A stretch of 64,000 nt of DNA from JACMMS01 sp043758775 (GCA_043758775.1 JAYVMU010000010.1:1-64000), one strand, 5' to 3'; shown: positions 27,753 to 37,022, counted from the first letter of the stretch. Numbers and translations are program-made. Notes: a model not told the origin generated them from the letters alone.

Positions 27753-29576
27753 ATGACCGGCCATACCCCTACTTTTCTCATGCAAGGCATCGTCTATTTA
27801 GGCGCTGCAGTGCTGACCGTACCAATATCCAAACGAGTAGGGCTCGGCTCCGTCTTGGGTTATTTGCTTGCCGGTATATTGATAGGCCCCTGGGGATTAG
27901 GCTTAATAGAAAATGTGGAAACTGTATTACAGTTTTCCGAATTCGGTGTGGTGATGATGTTGTTTCTGATAGGCCTGGAGTTAGAGCCTGAAAAACTGTG
28001 GCAAATGCGCTTGCCGATTTTTGGTTTAGGCGGCTTGCAAGTTGCACTCACCATCATAGTGATGTTTGCTATTAGTAAGTTGTTGCACACTGAATGGCGA
28101 TTAGCGTTAGTGGCGGCTATGGGTGTCGCGATGTCATCTACCGCCATTGCCGTGCAAATATTAAATGAACGCGGTTTATTGAAACAGCCCTCGGGCAGCG
28201 CGGCTTTTTCTGTTTTGTTATTTCAAGATTTAGCGGTAATCCCCTTATTACTTTGTTTAGCACTATTAGCACCACAAAGTGCGGGCATGTCATTTAATTG
28301 GATGGCGGCATTACCTGCAGTAGGCTTGATTACTGTGATTATTGTCGGTGGTAATTATTTACTGCGGCCGGTTTTACACTACATTGCTAATACCGGGATG
28401 CGCGAAATCTTTATCGCCTTTGCTTTATTCTTGGTGATGGGCGTTGCGATGTTAATGCAGTCGGTAGGGCTGTCTATGGCGCTAGGTGCATTTTTAGCCG
28501 GAGTCCTATTGGCGGATTCTGAATATCGACAAGAATTAGAATTACACATAGAGCCATTTAAAGGCTTGCTATTAGGGTTGTTTTTTATTGCGATTGGCAT
28601 GTCGGTAGATATTGGCTTGATTTTGCAAAAGCCACTACTGGTTGTTGGTTTAGTTATTGTGTTTGTGTGTGCCAAGATAGCTTTGTTGTTTGGCTTAGCA
28701 CGCGTCTTTAAGCTAAACCGTGTGGACGCGATATTATTCGCTTTAACACTTTCTCAAATTGGTGAGTTTGCCTTTGTGATTTATGCCGAAGCGGCAAAAT
28801 TAGGTGTTATTAGCGCGCCGCAATCTAGCTTGTTTAATGCAGTAGTTGTGGTTTCTATGCTTACAACGCCATTACTCATGCTGCTCTGGAGTATTTGGCA
28901 GCGTAATTGTCTCAAGGAGAAAAAATCTGAAGATTTTGACAAGGTGGAAACTCAACGTGCAGTGATTGTGGGCGGGTATGGCCGTTTTGGCCAAGTTGTT
29001 ACCAGATTGCTTAATGGTTTACAGTTAGCACCCACCGTCATTGAGCATGACCCCAATCAGATTGAGCTTGTTCGACGATTTGGCTTAAAGGCTTATTATG
29101 GAGATATTAGCCGCCCAGATGTATTGGAAGCCGCGGGCATTGCTAATGCTAGGTTGTTGATAATCGCCATTGATAATGTAGACGATGCCTTAAAAACGGC
29201 TAAGTTTGTCAAAAAACATTACCCGCACGTTAAAATTATTGCTAGAGCGCGCAACAGAACTGATGCGTTTGAATATATGGATTTAGAAATTGATAGCGTG
29301 CGTGAAACCTTTCACTCCGCTTTGCAAGCTGCTGAACAGGCCCTAGTTGCTTTGGGCTATGCTGCTTTTCAAGCGCATCGCACCGTACGGAAGTTTAGAC
29401 AACACGATGAGCGTTATTTAGAGTTAAATCATGTTAATCGATTAGATGAGGCTTCTTTGATTAGTGATACTTTAAGGGCACGTAAAGACTTGATTGCACT
29501 ACTGCAACAAGAAATGCTGGAAACAGAAAAAACGAATAGTTCAGAAGATTTTGAGGTTAATCTAGTGGATAAATAA
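27753..29576 (+). CDS. KefB/KefC-like CPA2 monovalent cation:proton antiporter
   Basis: A 607-residue inner-membrane protein. Residues about 8-385 are hydrophobic with 12-13 helices and the family motifs VLGYLLAGILIGP, FGVVMMLFLIGLELEP and LLFQDLAVIPLL. From about 405 a cytoplasmic RCK/TrkA-N Rossmann domain begins with AVIVGGYGRFGQVV. It probably exports potassium in exchange for protons, gated by ligand binding to the RCK domain, as in glutathione-gated Kef. The helper oxidoreductase upstream is only a remnant, so gating may differ. Confidence 0.9.
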   Translation: MTGHTPTFLMQGIVYLGAAVLTVPISKRVGLGSVLGYLLAGILIGPWGLGLIENVETVLQFSEFGVVMMLFLIGLELEPEKLWQMRLPIFGLGGLQVALTIIVMFAISKLLHTEWRLALVAAMGVAMSSTAIAVQILNERGLLKQPSGSAAFSVLLFQDLAVIPLLLCLALLAPQSAGMSFNWMAALPAVGLITVIIVGGNYLLRPVLHYIANTGMREIFIAFALFLVMGVAMLMQSVGLSMALGAFLAGVLLADSEYRQELELHIEPFKGLLLGLFFIAIGMSVDIGLILQKPLLVVGLVIVFVCAKIALLFGLARVFKLNRVDAILFALTLSQIGEFAFVIYAEAAKLGVISAPQSSLFNAVVVVSMLTTPLLMLLWSIWQRNCLKEKKSEDFDKVETQRAVIVGGYGRFGQVVTRLLNGLQLAPTVIEHDPNQIELVRRFGLKAYYGDISRPDVLEAAGIANARLLIIAIDNVDDALKTAKFVKKHYPHVKIIARARNRTDAFEYMDLEIDSVRETFHSALQAAEQALVALGYAAFQAHRTVRKFRQHDERYLELNHVNRLDEASLISDTLRARKDLIALLQQEMLETEKTNSSEDFEVNLVDK

Positions 29577-29611
29577 TGGTTAATTGCCAATAGCGCTGTA
29601 TCAGGCGAACC

Positions 29612-29646
29612 ATTAATAAAAGGAGCTAAAAGCCCCCTTTATTAAT
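29612..29646. terminator. bidirectional terminator between the antiporter gene and pqqA
   Basis: ATTAATAAA and TTTATTAAT enclose an inner AGGAGCT/AGCCCCC stem. The element lies between convergent genes: about 36 bases after the antiporter stop and 30 bases past the pqqA stop on the minus strand. Confidence 0.65.
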
Positions 29647-29675
29647 TAGTATAACTAACCACTTACCTATTCTGC

Positions 29676-29747
29676 TTATTTATTCATTACATACATTGTT
29701 ACTTCAAAGCCAAAACGCATTTCAGTAGCTGCTGGTGTTGTCCACAT
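29676..29747 (-). CDS. pqqA: pyrroloquinoline quinone precursor peptide PqqA
   Basis: A 23-residue peptide, MWTTPAATEMRFGFEVTMY plus four residues. It has the defining Glu-x3-Tyr pair (Glu15 and Tyr19 in FEVTMY) whose side chains PqqE crosslinks to build PQQ, and the usual MW-T-P N-terminus. AGGAGA sits seven bases before the ATG on the minus strand. No pqqBCDE genes adjoin; the next upstream gene encodes a CBS protein and the downstream gene is convergent. It is therefore an isolated copy, supplying precursor for PQQ-dependent alcohol dehydrogenases. Confidence 0.93.
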   Translation of the reverse strand: MWTTPAATEMRFGFEVTMYVMNK

Positions 29748-29933
29748 AATATTTCTCCTAAAATTAAGTTAGCTTACTTTACTAACATCCAACTAGCTCT
29801 GTGTTGTTTGTTGGTATGACTGCATTATGTGCTTAATCTAATTTCAGCTTACTATACCCATTCATGATTCTGGCTTAGGTAATTTCATGAGCTTGCAGTA
29901 AATCAAAAGCGGATTAGTAGTGCTTAGCTTTGC

Positions 29934-30368
29934 TTAGTTACCTTGAATATAGCTCTTTAGCTCTTTAATTAAACCCTGTTGGTAAGTGATGGTTTCTTTT
30001 ACTACATCACCAATCGATAGCATGCCAATAATTTTATCACCTTCCATGACTGGTAAATGGCGGATGCGTTTTTCTGACATGGTGGTCATGGCTTCTTCTA
30101 CCGTATTGTTGGGACTTACTGCAATAATATTAGAAGACATGACTTCGCTAATCATGGTGGTTTTTGAAGACCTTCCTTTCAAAATCACTTCACGCGCATA
30201 ATCACGTTCAGAAAAAATCCCGACCAGTTTTTCGCCATCCAACACAGCAAGAGCGCCAATTTGATATTCCGCTAAAATAATCAGCGCATCAAAAACTGGG
30301 CGATTTGGTGCGATGGAAATGACCTTATTATGCTCTTTAGTACTTATTATTTGCTGGACCGTTTTCAT
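29934..30368 (-). CDS. CBS-domain pair protein
   Basis: A 144-residue cytoplasmic protein made of two CBS motifs in tandem: the first around VFDALIILAEYQIGALAVLDGEKLVGIFSERD (shown here only as its location, about 28-60), the second around VEEAMTTMSEKRIRHLPV. Such Bateman modules bind adenine nucleotides and regulate partners, but this stand-alone form has no defined target. The ATG at 30368 is chosen because AGAGGAG precedes it; an in-frame start eight codons upstream lacks a site. Confidence 0.88.
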   Translation of the reverse strand: MKTVQQIISTKEHNKVISIAPNRPVFDALIILAEYQIGALAVLDGEKLVGIFSERDYAREVILKGRSSKTTMISEVMSSNIIAVSPNNTVEEAMTTMSEKRIRHLPVMEGDKIIGMLSIGDVVKETITYQQGLIKELKSYIQGN

Positions 30369-30443
30369 GATGTTCTCCTCTAAAGCCTGCACCTCAAATA
30401 TACACCTAAAATAAAGCTGCCAAAAGGCTCTAACAATAACTAC

Positions 30444-30471
30444 TTGACATAATTAGCTGACTAACTATAAT
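30444..30471 (+). promoter_or_regulatory. consensus sigma-70 promoter of the MarR gene, with internal dyad
   Basis: TTGACA (30444-30449) and TATAAT (30466-30471) are both perfect hexamers, spaced by 16 bases. The spacer contains TTAGCTGACTAA, a TTAG/CTAA dyad, which could be the operator of the MarR protein. The expected start is near 30478, only about four bases before the ATG. Confidence 0.75.
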
Positions 30472-30481
30472 TACACTTATT

Positions 30482-30991
30482 ATGTTACAGCTAAGAGATC
30501 TTCCTACCATTGAAATTTTGCAGAAATTTGCTGATCGGTATCCCGCGGCAGACGTATCTGCAGTTGCTAGTTTTTTGAGCCTGCTGCGTGTAGCAGGTGA
30601 TTTGTCTAGTGCACTTGATGCCTGTTTAAGCCGACATGACTTATTACAAGGTCGCTGGTGGGTGCTTATTTTACTAATGCGTGAAGATTCAAAGACCTCA
30701 ACGCCGTCAATTCTGGCAGAAAAAGCCGGTGTGTCACGCGCTACTATGACGGGGTTGCTGGATGGTCTCGAGCAACATAATCTGATCACGCGCGTCCTGA
30801 CTAAAGAAGATAGACGCAGCATTTTTATTAAGCTGACCAAAGCAGGTCAAGCCAAGCTGGACGAGGTCATGCCAGATTATTACAGTCGCCTGCGTGTATG
30901 TATGCAGGCATTAAGCGAACAAGACCGAGAAAAGTTACAACAGATACTTACTATCGTTAATGCAGGCGCTGTGGCGTTACTCAATGAATAA
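30482..30991 (+). CDS. MarR-family transcriptional regulator
   Basis: A 169-residue winged helix-turn-helix repressor. The DNA-binding core is about 60-130, with TPSILAEKAGVSRATMTGLLDGLEQHNLITR and a wing containing KEDRRSIFIKLTKAG. It is followed by a DUF4440 protein and an EamA-type exporter, so it probably controls an efflux or detoxification unit together with itself. The promoter hexamers are so close to the ATG, and a Shine-Dalgarno so clearly missing, that translation may be leaderless. Confidence 0.9.
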   Translation: MLQLRDLPTIEILQKFADRYPAADVSAVASFLSLLRVAGDLSSALDACLSRHDLLQGRWWVLILLMREDSKTSTPSILAEKAGVSRATMTGLLDGLEQHNLITRVLTKEDRRSIFIKLTKAGQAKLDEVMPDYYSRLRVCMQALSEQDREKLQQILTIVNAGAVALLNE

Positions 30992-31032
30992 CAATTACCT
31001 TTACTTCTTATCAACTAACTTTTAGGAAACAT

Positions 31033-31410
31033 ATGTCAGAGATTCAAGCACAACTTACCGCCCTTAATGCAGCTTTTGATGGTGCGTTTAATACAAAACA
31101 AATACAGAAAATATCTGCGCTTTATGAAGCTAATGCCACCGTATTGCCTGCGCCTGCAGGTTCACCTGTGCAAGGTTCGGCCGCAATTGAGCAGTTTTTT
31201 AACGGTTTAATCAATGCAGGCGTTATCGATCATCAATTAGAATTAGTACAAGCTGTGGAAGACGGCAATTTGGCTTATCAAACCGGTCATTGGAGTGGTG
31301 CCATGATTGATGCCGAAGGTGTAAGGCAAACTTTTGGCGGTAATGTACAACTAATTTATCGCAAACAAAACAATGGCGGATGGAAAGCCGTGAGCCATAT
31401 CTGGAATTAA
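31033..31410 (+). CDS. SnoaL/DUF4440-like small protein
   Basis: A 125-residue protein with the NTF2-like cone fold signature of DUF4440/SgcJ proteins: AFDGAFNTKQIQKISALYEANATVLPAP at the N-terminus and the terminal WKAVSHIWN. Members bind small ligands or act as isomerases; no catalytic assignment can be made. AGGAAAC before the ATG supports the start. It lies between the MarR and EamA genes with short gaps and is probably co-transcribed. Confidence 0.82.
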   Translation: MSEIQAQLTALNAAFDGAFNTKQIQKISALYEANATVLPAPAGSPVQGSAAIEQFFNGLINAGVIDHQLELVQAVEDGNLAYQTGHWSGAMIDAEGVRQTFGGNVQLIYRKQNNGGWKAVSHIWN

Positions 31411-31415
31411 AAAAT

Positions 31416-32333
31416 ATGCAGTTTGAAAGAAAAGAAATCATCAAAGCTTTCGTGGCATTGTTGATTTTAGCCGTTATCTGGGGATATAACTGGGTAGTGA
31501 TGAAAAATGCACTTAGGTATTCTGGTGCATTTGAATTCGCGGCATTGCGTACGGTATTAGGGGCATTATTTTTGTTCTCCATTTTGCTCGTGCAGCGTAA
31601 ATCCTTGAGGGTGAAAGAAATGCCGACGCTTATCGTACTCGGTCTATTACAAACCAGTGGCTTTACCGGAGTATTAATATGGGCGCTGGTAACTGGTGGA
31701 GCAGGTAAAACCGCAGTACTGACTTACACCATGCCCTTTTGGGTGATGTTGCTGGCGTGGCCCTTGCTGGGCGAAAAAATCCAAGGCATGCAATGGCCTG
31801 CAGCCTTGTTTTCAGCCATGGGCATGTTGTTTATTTTAGATCCGTTACATTTAGGTGCTGATAAATTCAGTATGTTTCTGGCAGTGTTGTCTGGTGTATT
31901 TTGGGCGTTAGCCGTTATTTTGGCTAAAAAATTACATAAACGTTCGCCTGATCTAGACTTGCTTTCGTTAACAGCCTGGCAAATGTTATTTGGCTCTATC
32001 CCAATTGCTATTACTGCGCTATTAGTCCCAGCACCTAATATTCAATGGACGCCGTATTTTATTGGAGCGGTGATTTTTAATTCGGTATTTTGTAATGCAC
32101 TGGCTTGGTTGTTGTGGCTATATGCCTTGCAACGCTTGGCGGCAGGTATTGCTAGCATGGCATCCATGTTAGCGCCTATTATTGGCGTGTTGGCTGCTTG
32201 GTGGCAATTGAATGAAGTGCCAAATGCCAGAGAATCAACGGGCATGATATTGATTGCTTTGTCGCTGGTGATTATCTCCGTCATCAGCATCAAAAAACAT
32301 CTGCCAGTTGATTCGGCCATGGGTCAAGATTAG
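31416..32333 (+). CDS. EamA-family (drug/metabolite) transporter
   Basis: A 305-residue inner-membrane carrier of the DMT superfamily with ten predicted helices in two EamA repeats. The first repeat holds LAVIWGYNWVVMKNAL, the second begins near LSGVFWALAVILAKKL. It is likely an exporter of small metabolites, substrate unknown. It starts five bases after the DUF4440 stop; an upstream in-frame ATG at 31380 would overlap that gene and is not needed for the first helix. Confidence 0.88.
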   Translation: MQFERKEIIKAFVALLILAVIWGYNWVVMKNALRYSGAFEFAALRTVLGALFLFSILLVQRKSLRVKEMPTLIVLGLLQTSGFTGVLIWALVTGGAGKTAVLTYTMPFWVMLLAWPLLGEKIQGMQWPAALFSAMGMLFILDPLHLGADKFSMFLAVLSGVFWALAVILAKKLHKRSPDLDLLSLTAWQMLFGSIPIAITALLVPAPNIQWTPYFIGAVIFNSVFCNALAWLLWLYALQRLAAGIASMASMLAPIIGVLAAWWQLNEVPNARESTGMILIALSLVIISVISIKKHLPVDSAMGQD

Positions 32334-32413
32334 GTTTGGTTATACACTTGTAAACCTAGCTAATCTCCTATGATAAAATACGTGCAATATCAAAGCACGT
32401 TAAAGGAATCGGC

Positions 32414-33142
32414 ATGGCAGGACACAGCAAGTGGGCGAATATACAGCATCGCAAAGGTCGTCAGGATGCCAAGCGCGGAAAAATATTCACCAAACTCATT
32501 AAAGAAATTACGGTATCAGCGCGTTTAAGCGGCGGTGATCCTGCGATGAATCCACGGCTGCGTGCAGCAATTGCCGAAGCTAAAGAAGAAAACATGCCAG
32601 CTGACAATATCACGCGTGCCATCAAAAAAGGCACTGGTGAGCTGGAGGGTGTAAGTTATGAAGAAATTCGCTACGAAGGCTACGGTATTAATGGCGCCGC
32701 GATTATTATTGATTGCTTAACTGATAATAAACAACGCGCTGTGATGGATGTACGTCATGCTCTGACCAAGCATGGCGGCAATTTAGGTACCGATGGCTCG
32801 GTTGTATTCATGTTCAAACATTGCGGCAGTCTCATTTATCCACCGGGCACATCAGAAGATCAGGTGATGGGTATTGCGCTTGAAGCTGGCGCAGAAGATA
32901 TTGTCACCGATGAAGATGGCAGCATTGAAGTTATCACACCACCTAACAACTTTATGGCGATTAAAGAAACCATGGAAGCGGCAGGTTTAAAAGCCGTGCT
33001 GGCTGAAGTGACCATGAAGCCGAATATTGAAACGGTTTTTATTGGCGATGATGCTGTAAAAATGCAAAAGATTTTAGATGCACTGGAGGATTTAGATGAT
33101 GTGCAAGATGTGTATACATCTGCGGTCATTGAGGAGTCGTGA
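32414..33142 (+). CDS. yebC: YebC/TACO1-family protein
   Basis: A 242-residue YebC homologue starting MAGHSKWANIQHRKGRQDAKR. It contains the family segments AKEENMPADNITRAIKKG and GYGINGAAIIIDCLTDNKQR. YebC proteins were long listed as transcription regulators; recent work in other bacteria connects them with translation of difficult motifs. The gene overlaps ruvC by four bases (GTGA), an arrangement conserved in proteobacteria. Confidence 0.95.
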   Translation: MAGHSKWANIQHRKGRQDAKRGKIFTKLIKEITVSARLSGGDPAMNPRLRAAIAEAKEENMPADNITRAIKKGTGELEGVSYEEIRYEGYGINGAAIIIDCLTDNKQRAVMDVRHALTKHGGNLGTDGSVVFMFKHCGSLIYPPGTSEDQVMGIALEAGAEDIVTDEDGSIEVITPPNNFMAIKETMEAAGLKAVLAEVTMKPNIETVFIGDDAVKMQKILDALEDLDDVQDVYTSAVIEES

Positions 33143-33696
33143 CTGTTACTAGAATTCTCGGCATAGATCCCGGCCTGCGTATTACAGGCTTTGGCGTGAT
33201 TGAGAAAATTGGTGAGAAAATCACTTACATTGCCAGTGGTACCATTAAAACGGCTAGTGCAAAAAAAGTGGATGGTAAACAAGACAGAGAAGAACTACCT
33301 GCCCGTTTAAAAATTATCTTAGAGGGCTTGTTTGAAGTAATTACAATCTATAAACCCGAGCAAGTTGCCATTGAAAAAGTATTCGTTAACGTCAATCCGC
33401 AATCTACGTTGTTACTGGGACAGGCTCGTGGCGCAGCCATTAGTGCGGCTGTCATGCGCGACTTACCCGTGGCAGAATACACCGCGCTGCAAGTTAAGCA
33501 GGCTGTGGTGGGTAATGGCCATGCGCAAAAAGAGCAGGTGCAAGAGATGGTCAAACGCTTACTAAAACTACCTGCCAATCCCAGCCCAGATTCTGCCGAT
33601 GCCCTTGCCTGTGCCATATGTCACGCACATGGCGGGCAAGGTTTGGGTAAGTTGGCGACAGCAGGCTTTCGCGTCAAAGGTGGACGATTAATCTGA
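33139..33696 (+). CDS. ruvC: Holliday junction endonuclease RuvC
   Basis: A 185-residue resolvase with an RNase H-like fold. The first catalytic Asp is Asp10 in LGIDPGLRITGFG; further acidic residues lie in VAIEKVF and in PDSADALA near the C-terminus. It cuts four-way junctions made accessible by RuvAB. The start is a GTG overlapping the yebC stop. ruvA follows 13 bases downstream. Confidence 0.97.
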   Translation: MTVTRILGIDPGLRITGFGVIEKIGEKITYIASGTIKTASAKKVDGKQDREELPARLKIILEGLFEVITIYKPEQVAIEKVFVNVNPQSTLLLGQARGAAISAAVMRDLPVAEYTALQVKQAVVGNGHAQKEQVQEMVKRLLKLPANPSPDSADALACAICHAHGGQGLGKLATAGFRVKGGRLI

Positions 33697-33709
33697 TGAA
33701 GGAAATAGC

Positions 33710-34285
33710 ATGATAGGCAGGCTTAATGGCGTATTGCTAGAAAAAACGCCACCACTGATATTAATTGATTGTAATGGTGTGGGTTATGAATGTGAAGTGC
33801 CGATGAGCACGTTTTACAATTTGCCTGCTCTTGGCGAAAAAGTCGTGATGCTCACGCATTTTGTCGTACGTGAAGATGCGCAATTGCTCTACGGGTTTGG
33901 CTCAGTGCAAGAACGTGCAACGTTTAGACAGTTACTCAAGGTCAACGGTATTGGTGCAAAATCAGCACTGTCTATTCTAAGTGGTGTTTCGATTGATGAG
34001 TTGGCACAAGCCATCACTTTGCAGGAAGTGGGTATGCTCACACGCATTCCTGGCGTGGGTAAAAAAACGGCAGAACGCTTATTGTTAGAACTTAAAGATA
34101 AATTCAGTGTGGATGGCTTAACGATGAGCAGCCATGCAGCAAAATCAGCCAATAGTGACGTGCTTAATGCCTTGATTTCATTGGGCTATAATGAGCGTGA
34201 AGCATTGGCGGCAGTTAAGCAGCTGGCCGTGGATATAACAGTCGCGGATGGTATCAAGCAAGCACTTAAATCGCTATCAAAATAA
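33710..34285 (+). CDS. ruvA: Holliday junction branch-migration protein RuvA
   Basis: A 191-residue junction-binding protein. The N-terminal OB domain begins MIGRLNGVLLEK, the middle has two helix-hairpin-helix motifs (LLKVNGIGAKSAL and LTRIPGVGKKTAERL), and the C-terminal three-helix domain contacts RuvB. It targets the RuvB motor to Holliday junctions. The ATG is preceded by GAAGGA. In this locus ruvA and ruvB are separated by an M48 peptidase gene. Confidence 0.97.
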   Translation: MIGRLNGVLLEKTPPLILIDCNGVGYECEVPMSTFYNLPALGEKVVMLTHFVVREDAQLLYGFGSVQERATFRQLLKVNGIGAKSALSILSGVSIDELAQAITLQEVGMLTRIPGVGKKTAERLLLELKDKFSVDGLTMSSHAAKSANSDVLNALISLGYNEREALAAVKQLAVDITVADGIKQALKSLSK

Positions 34286-34329
34286 TAATGCTTAATGAGT
34301 AACAGCATTTTAATTTTTATTGGAACTGA

Positions 34330-35901
34330 ATGATGAGACGTTATTTATCGGCCATTTCTATTGTTATTCTGGCTTTGGTTATGACAGCTTGTGGCACCAA
34401 CCCGGTTACCAAAAAAAGAGAGTTTCAATTTGTTTCTGAAAGCCAGGAAATCTCGATAGGCAAACAAAATTACGCACCTGCACGCCAATCGCAGGGTGGT
34501 GATTACATCATAGACCCAGAGTTGACCGCGTATGTGCAAAGTGTGGGCAATCGACTAGCGGCAGTTTCTGACCGCAAACTACCTTATGAGTTTGTTGTAC
34601 TAAATGACTCTGTGCCCAATGCGTGGGCGATGCCTAGCGGTAAAATTGCTTTTAATCGCGGCTTGTTATATGAACTGCATAGCGAGGCCGAATTAGCTGC
34701 GGTACTCGGTCACGAGATTACGCATGCTGCGGCGCGACATGGCGCTAAAGGTATGGAGCGTGGACTCTTTCTACAAGGCGCGATTGTGGCAGTAGGCCTG
34801 AGTGCGCGAGATAGTAACTATGCCAATTTAATCGTCGGTGGCTCACAGTTGGGAGCGCAGTTAATTAGCACCAGATATAGTCGTGATAACGAATCGGAAG
34901 CTGATTTATACGGCATGGAATACATGAAAAGAGCGGGTTATGATCCGCAGGCTGCGGTGACGCTGCAAGAAACTTTTGTGCGATTAAGTGCCGGCAAGCG
35001 CAGCGATTTTATACAAGGATTATTTGCCAGCCATCCACCATCACAAGAGCGTGTAGACGCCAATAAGGTGACACTTGCCAGATTGGGAGCAGGTGGCGAA
35101 TGGGGCAAGGAAATCTATGCGAAAAAAACAGCCAAGTTAAGGTCTACGCAAGCGGCGTATAAAGATTATGACGAAGGTGTCAAAGCGTTAGCCAAAGGTG
35201 ATATGGCAAAAGCCACCAGTTTGGCACAACAGGCCATAGCAATTGAACCGCGTGAGGCGCGCTTTCAGGAACTGTTAGGTGATATTGCACTTGCACAGAA
35301 GCCCAAACCAAAATCTCAGGAAGCATTAAGCTACTACGACAAAGCCATTAAAATGCAGCCCGATTACTTTAAGCCATATATTCAAAGCGGCATTGCGCTG
35401 GTGAATATGGGGCGTAAAGCTGAAGCTGAGCCTTTTCTTAAAAAAAGTAATGAGTTATTACCAACCGCACCTGCGCATTTATATTTGGGCGAACTGGCTG
35501 AAGAGCGTGGTGACATGGCAGCTGCGCTGAGTAATTATGAAGCGGCAGCCAGTTCCAATTCTGATATCGGTCAGGCGGCTAATACACGTTATGTACATCT
35601 CGATTTGCCGCGTAATCCTGCAAAATATTTACAGGCTGCACCACAAGTTGATGTGCGCGGACAATTGTATGCGGTGGTGCAAAATCCAACATCAGTTGCG
35701 CTAGGGCGTGTGCAAGTACGTGTGGTGCAATATGATGCTCAAACCGGCCGCGCAGTGGGGCAGAGTCAGCCTATGATAATCTCTGGCGGTATTGCGCCGA
35801 ATAAGCGCGGACAAGTGGCAGTACGTGGTGTGGTTTTGCAAAATCAACAAGAATTGCAGCTTTATCGAGTGGTTGTTGACAGTGCTGAGCTGCCGCAGTA
35901 A
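34330..35901 (+). CDS. M48-family metalloprotease lipoprotein with TPR domain (BepA-like)
   Basis: A 523-residue secreted protease. A lipoprotein signal ends in LVMTAC with Cys21 as the lipidation site. The zinc motif is HEITH (His128, Glu129, His132), with the third ligand Glu188 in ESEAD. The C-terminal half carries TPR-like repeats (about 285-420) and then a beta-rich tail. The domain order resembles BepA/YfgC, which monitors outer-membrane protein assembly at BAM. The gene sits between ruvA and ruvB, which normally adjoin; it may be co-transcribed with them. Confidence 0.88.
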   Translation: MMRRYLSAISIVILALVMTACGTNPVTKKREFQFVSESQEISIGKQNYAPARQSQGGDYIIDPELTAYVQSVGNRLAAVSDRKLPYEFVVLNDSVPNAWAMPSGKIAFNRGLLYELHSEAELAAVLGHEITHAAARHGAKGMERGLFLQGAIVAVGLSARDSNYANLIVGGSQLGAQLISTRYSRDNESEADLYGMEYMKRAGYDPQAAVTLQETFVRLSAGKRSDFIQGLFASHPPSQERVDANKVTLARLGAGGEWGKEIYAKKTAKLRSTQAAYKDYDEGVKALAKGDMAKATSLAQQAIAIEPREARFQELLGDIALAQKPKPKSQEALSYYDKAIKMQPDYFKPYIQSGIALVNMGRKAEAEPFLKKSNELLPTAPAHLYLGELAEERGDMAAALSNYEAAASSNSDIGQAANTRYVHLDLPRNPAKYLQAAPQVDVRGQLYAVVQNPTSVALGRVQVRVVQYDAQTGRAVGQSQPMIISGGIAPNKRGQVAVRGVVLQNQQELQLYRVVVDSAELPQ

Positions 35902-35957
35902 GCGCCACTAATGATATGATGTCGCTATTAATATGAAAACGCTGTTGATATAAAAAC

Positions 35958-37022
35958 ATGATAGAAACTGATCGTTTAATCGCAGCTGAACCTGTAAGTC
36001 AACAAGAAGAAGCACTCGAGCGCGCACTACGACCTAAAGTATTAGATGAGTACGTAGGCCAAGAAAAAGCACGTAGCCAGCTGGAAATTTTTATAAATGC
36101 CGCGCGTGGTCGTAGTGAGGCGCTAGATCATGTATTGCTGTTTGGCCCGCCAGGGTTAGGCAAAACCACACTTGCGCATATTATCGCTAAAGAGATGGGC
36201 GTCAATATGCGTCAGACTTCTGGGCCAGTGCTTGAACGCGCGGGAGATTTAGCTGCACTTCTTACCAATTTAGAACCTAATGATGTATTGTTTATTGATG
36301 AAATCCATCGACTTTCTCCGGTAGTGGAAGAGATTTTATATCCGGCGATGGAAGATTATCGGCTGGACATCATGATAGGTGAAGGCCCTGCAGCACGTTC
36401 TGTGCGGTTAGATCTACCTCCTTTTACATTGATAGGTGCAACTACTCGTGCAGGTATGTTGACTAACCCACTGCGTGATCGCTTTGGCATTGTGTCACGT
36501 TTAGAGTTTTATACCCCTGATGAGCTGGCGCGTATTGTGAATCGTTCGGCTGGTTTATTAGAGGTAGAGATGCAAAATCAGGGTGCGTTAGAAATTGCCA
36601 AGCGCTCTCGCGGCACACCACGTATAGCAAATCGTTTGCTGCGCCGTGTGCGAGATTATGCGCAAGTTAAGGCAGATGGTATCGTCACCTCAAAAATTGC
36701 CGATGCCGCCCTGAAAATGTTGGATGTCGATAAGCTGGGTTTTGATGTAATGGATAGAAAGTTGTTACAAGCGGTTCTAGAAAAATTTGGTGGTGGCCCG
36801 GTGGGCTTGGATAACCTAGCTGCGGCTATCGGTGAAGAGCGTGATACGATTGAGGACGTACTGGAACCGTATCTGATTCAACAAGGTTTTTTAATGCGCA
36901 CACCGCGCGGCCGTGTTGCTACACACTTAACTTACCAACACTTTAATTTGCCATTACCTGCCCATCTGGCTGTAGGTCAAACGCTATCTTTAAACTTGGG
37001 CGAGGATACATGGCAGGCGTAA
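35958..37022 (+). CDS. ruvB: Holliday junction branch-migration helicase RuvB
   Basis: A 354-residue AAA+ motor. Walker A is FGPPGLGKTTLA, Walker B IDEIHRLSPVVEE, with sensor 1 IGATTRAGML and an arginine finger region in NPLRDRFG. The winged-helix C-terminal domain ends the protein. It pumps DNA through RuvA-bound junctions. The last 13 bases overlap the ybgC start, coupling ruvB to the tol-pal cluster. Confidence 0.98.
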   Translation: MIETDRLIAAEPVSQQEEALERALRPKVLDEYVGQEKARSQLEIFINAARGRSEALDHVLLFGPPGLGKTTLAHIIAKEMGVNMRQTSGPVLERAGDLAALLTNLEPNDVLFIDEIHRLSPVVEEILYPAMEDYRLDIMIGEGPAARSVRLDLPPFTLIGATTRAGMLTNPLRDRFGIVSRLEFYTPDELARIVNRSAGLLEVEMQNQGALEIAKRSRGTPRIANRLLRRVRDYAQVKADGIVTSKIADAALKMLDVDKLGFDVMDRKLLQAVLEKFGGGPVGLDNLAAAIGEERDTIEDVLEPYLIQQGFLMRTPRGRVATHLTYQHFNLPLPAHLAVGQTLSLNLGEDTWQA

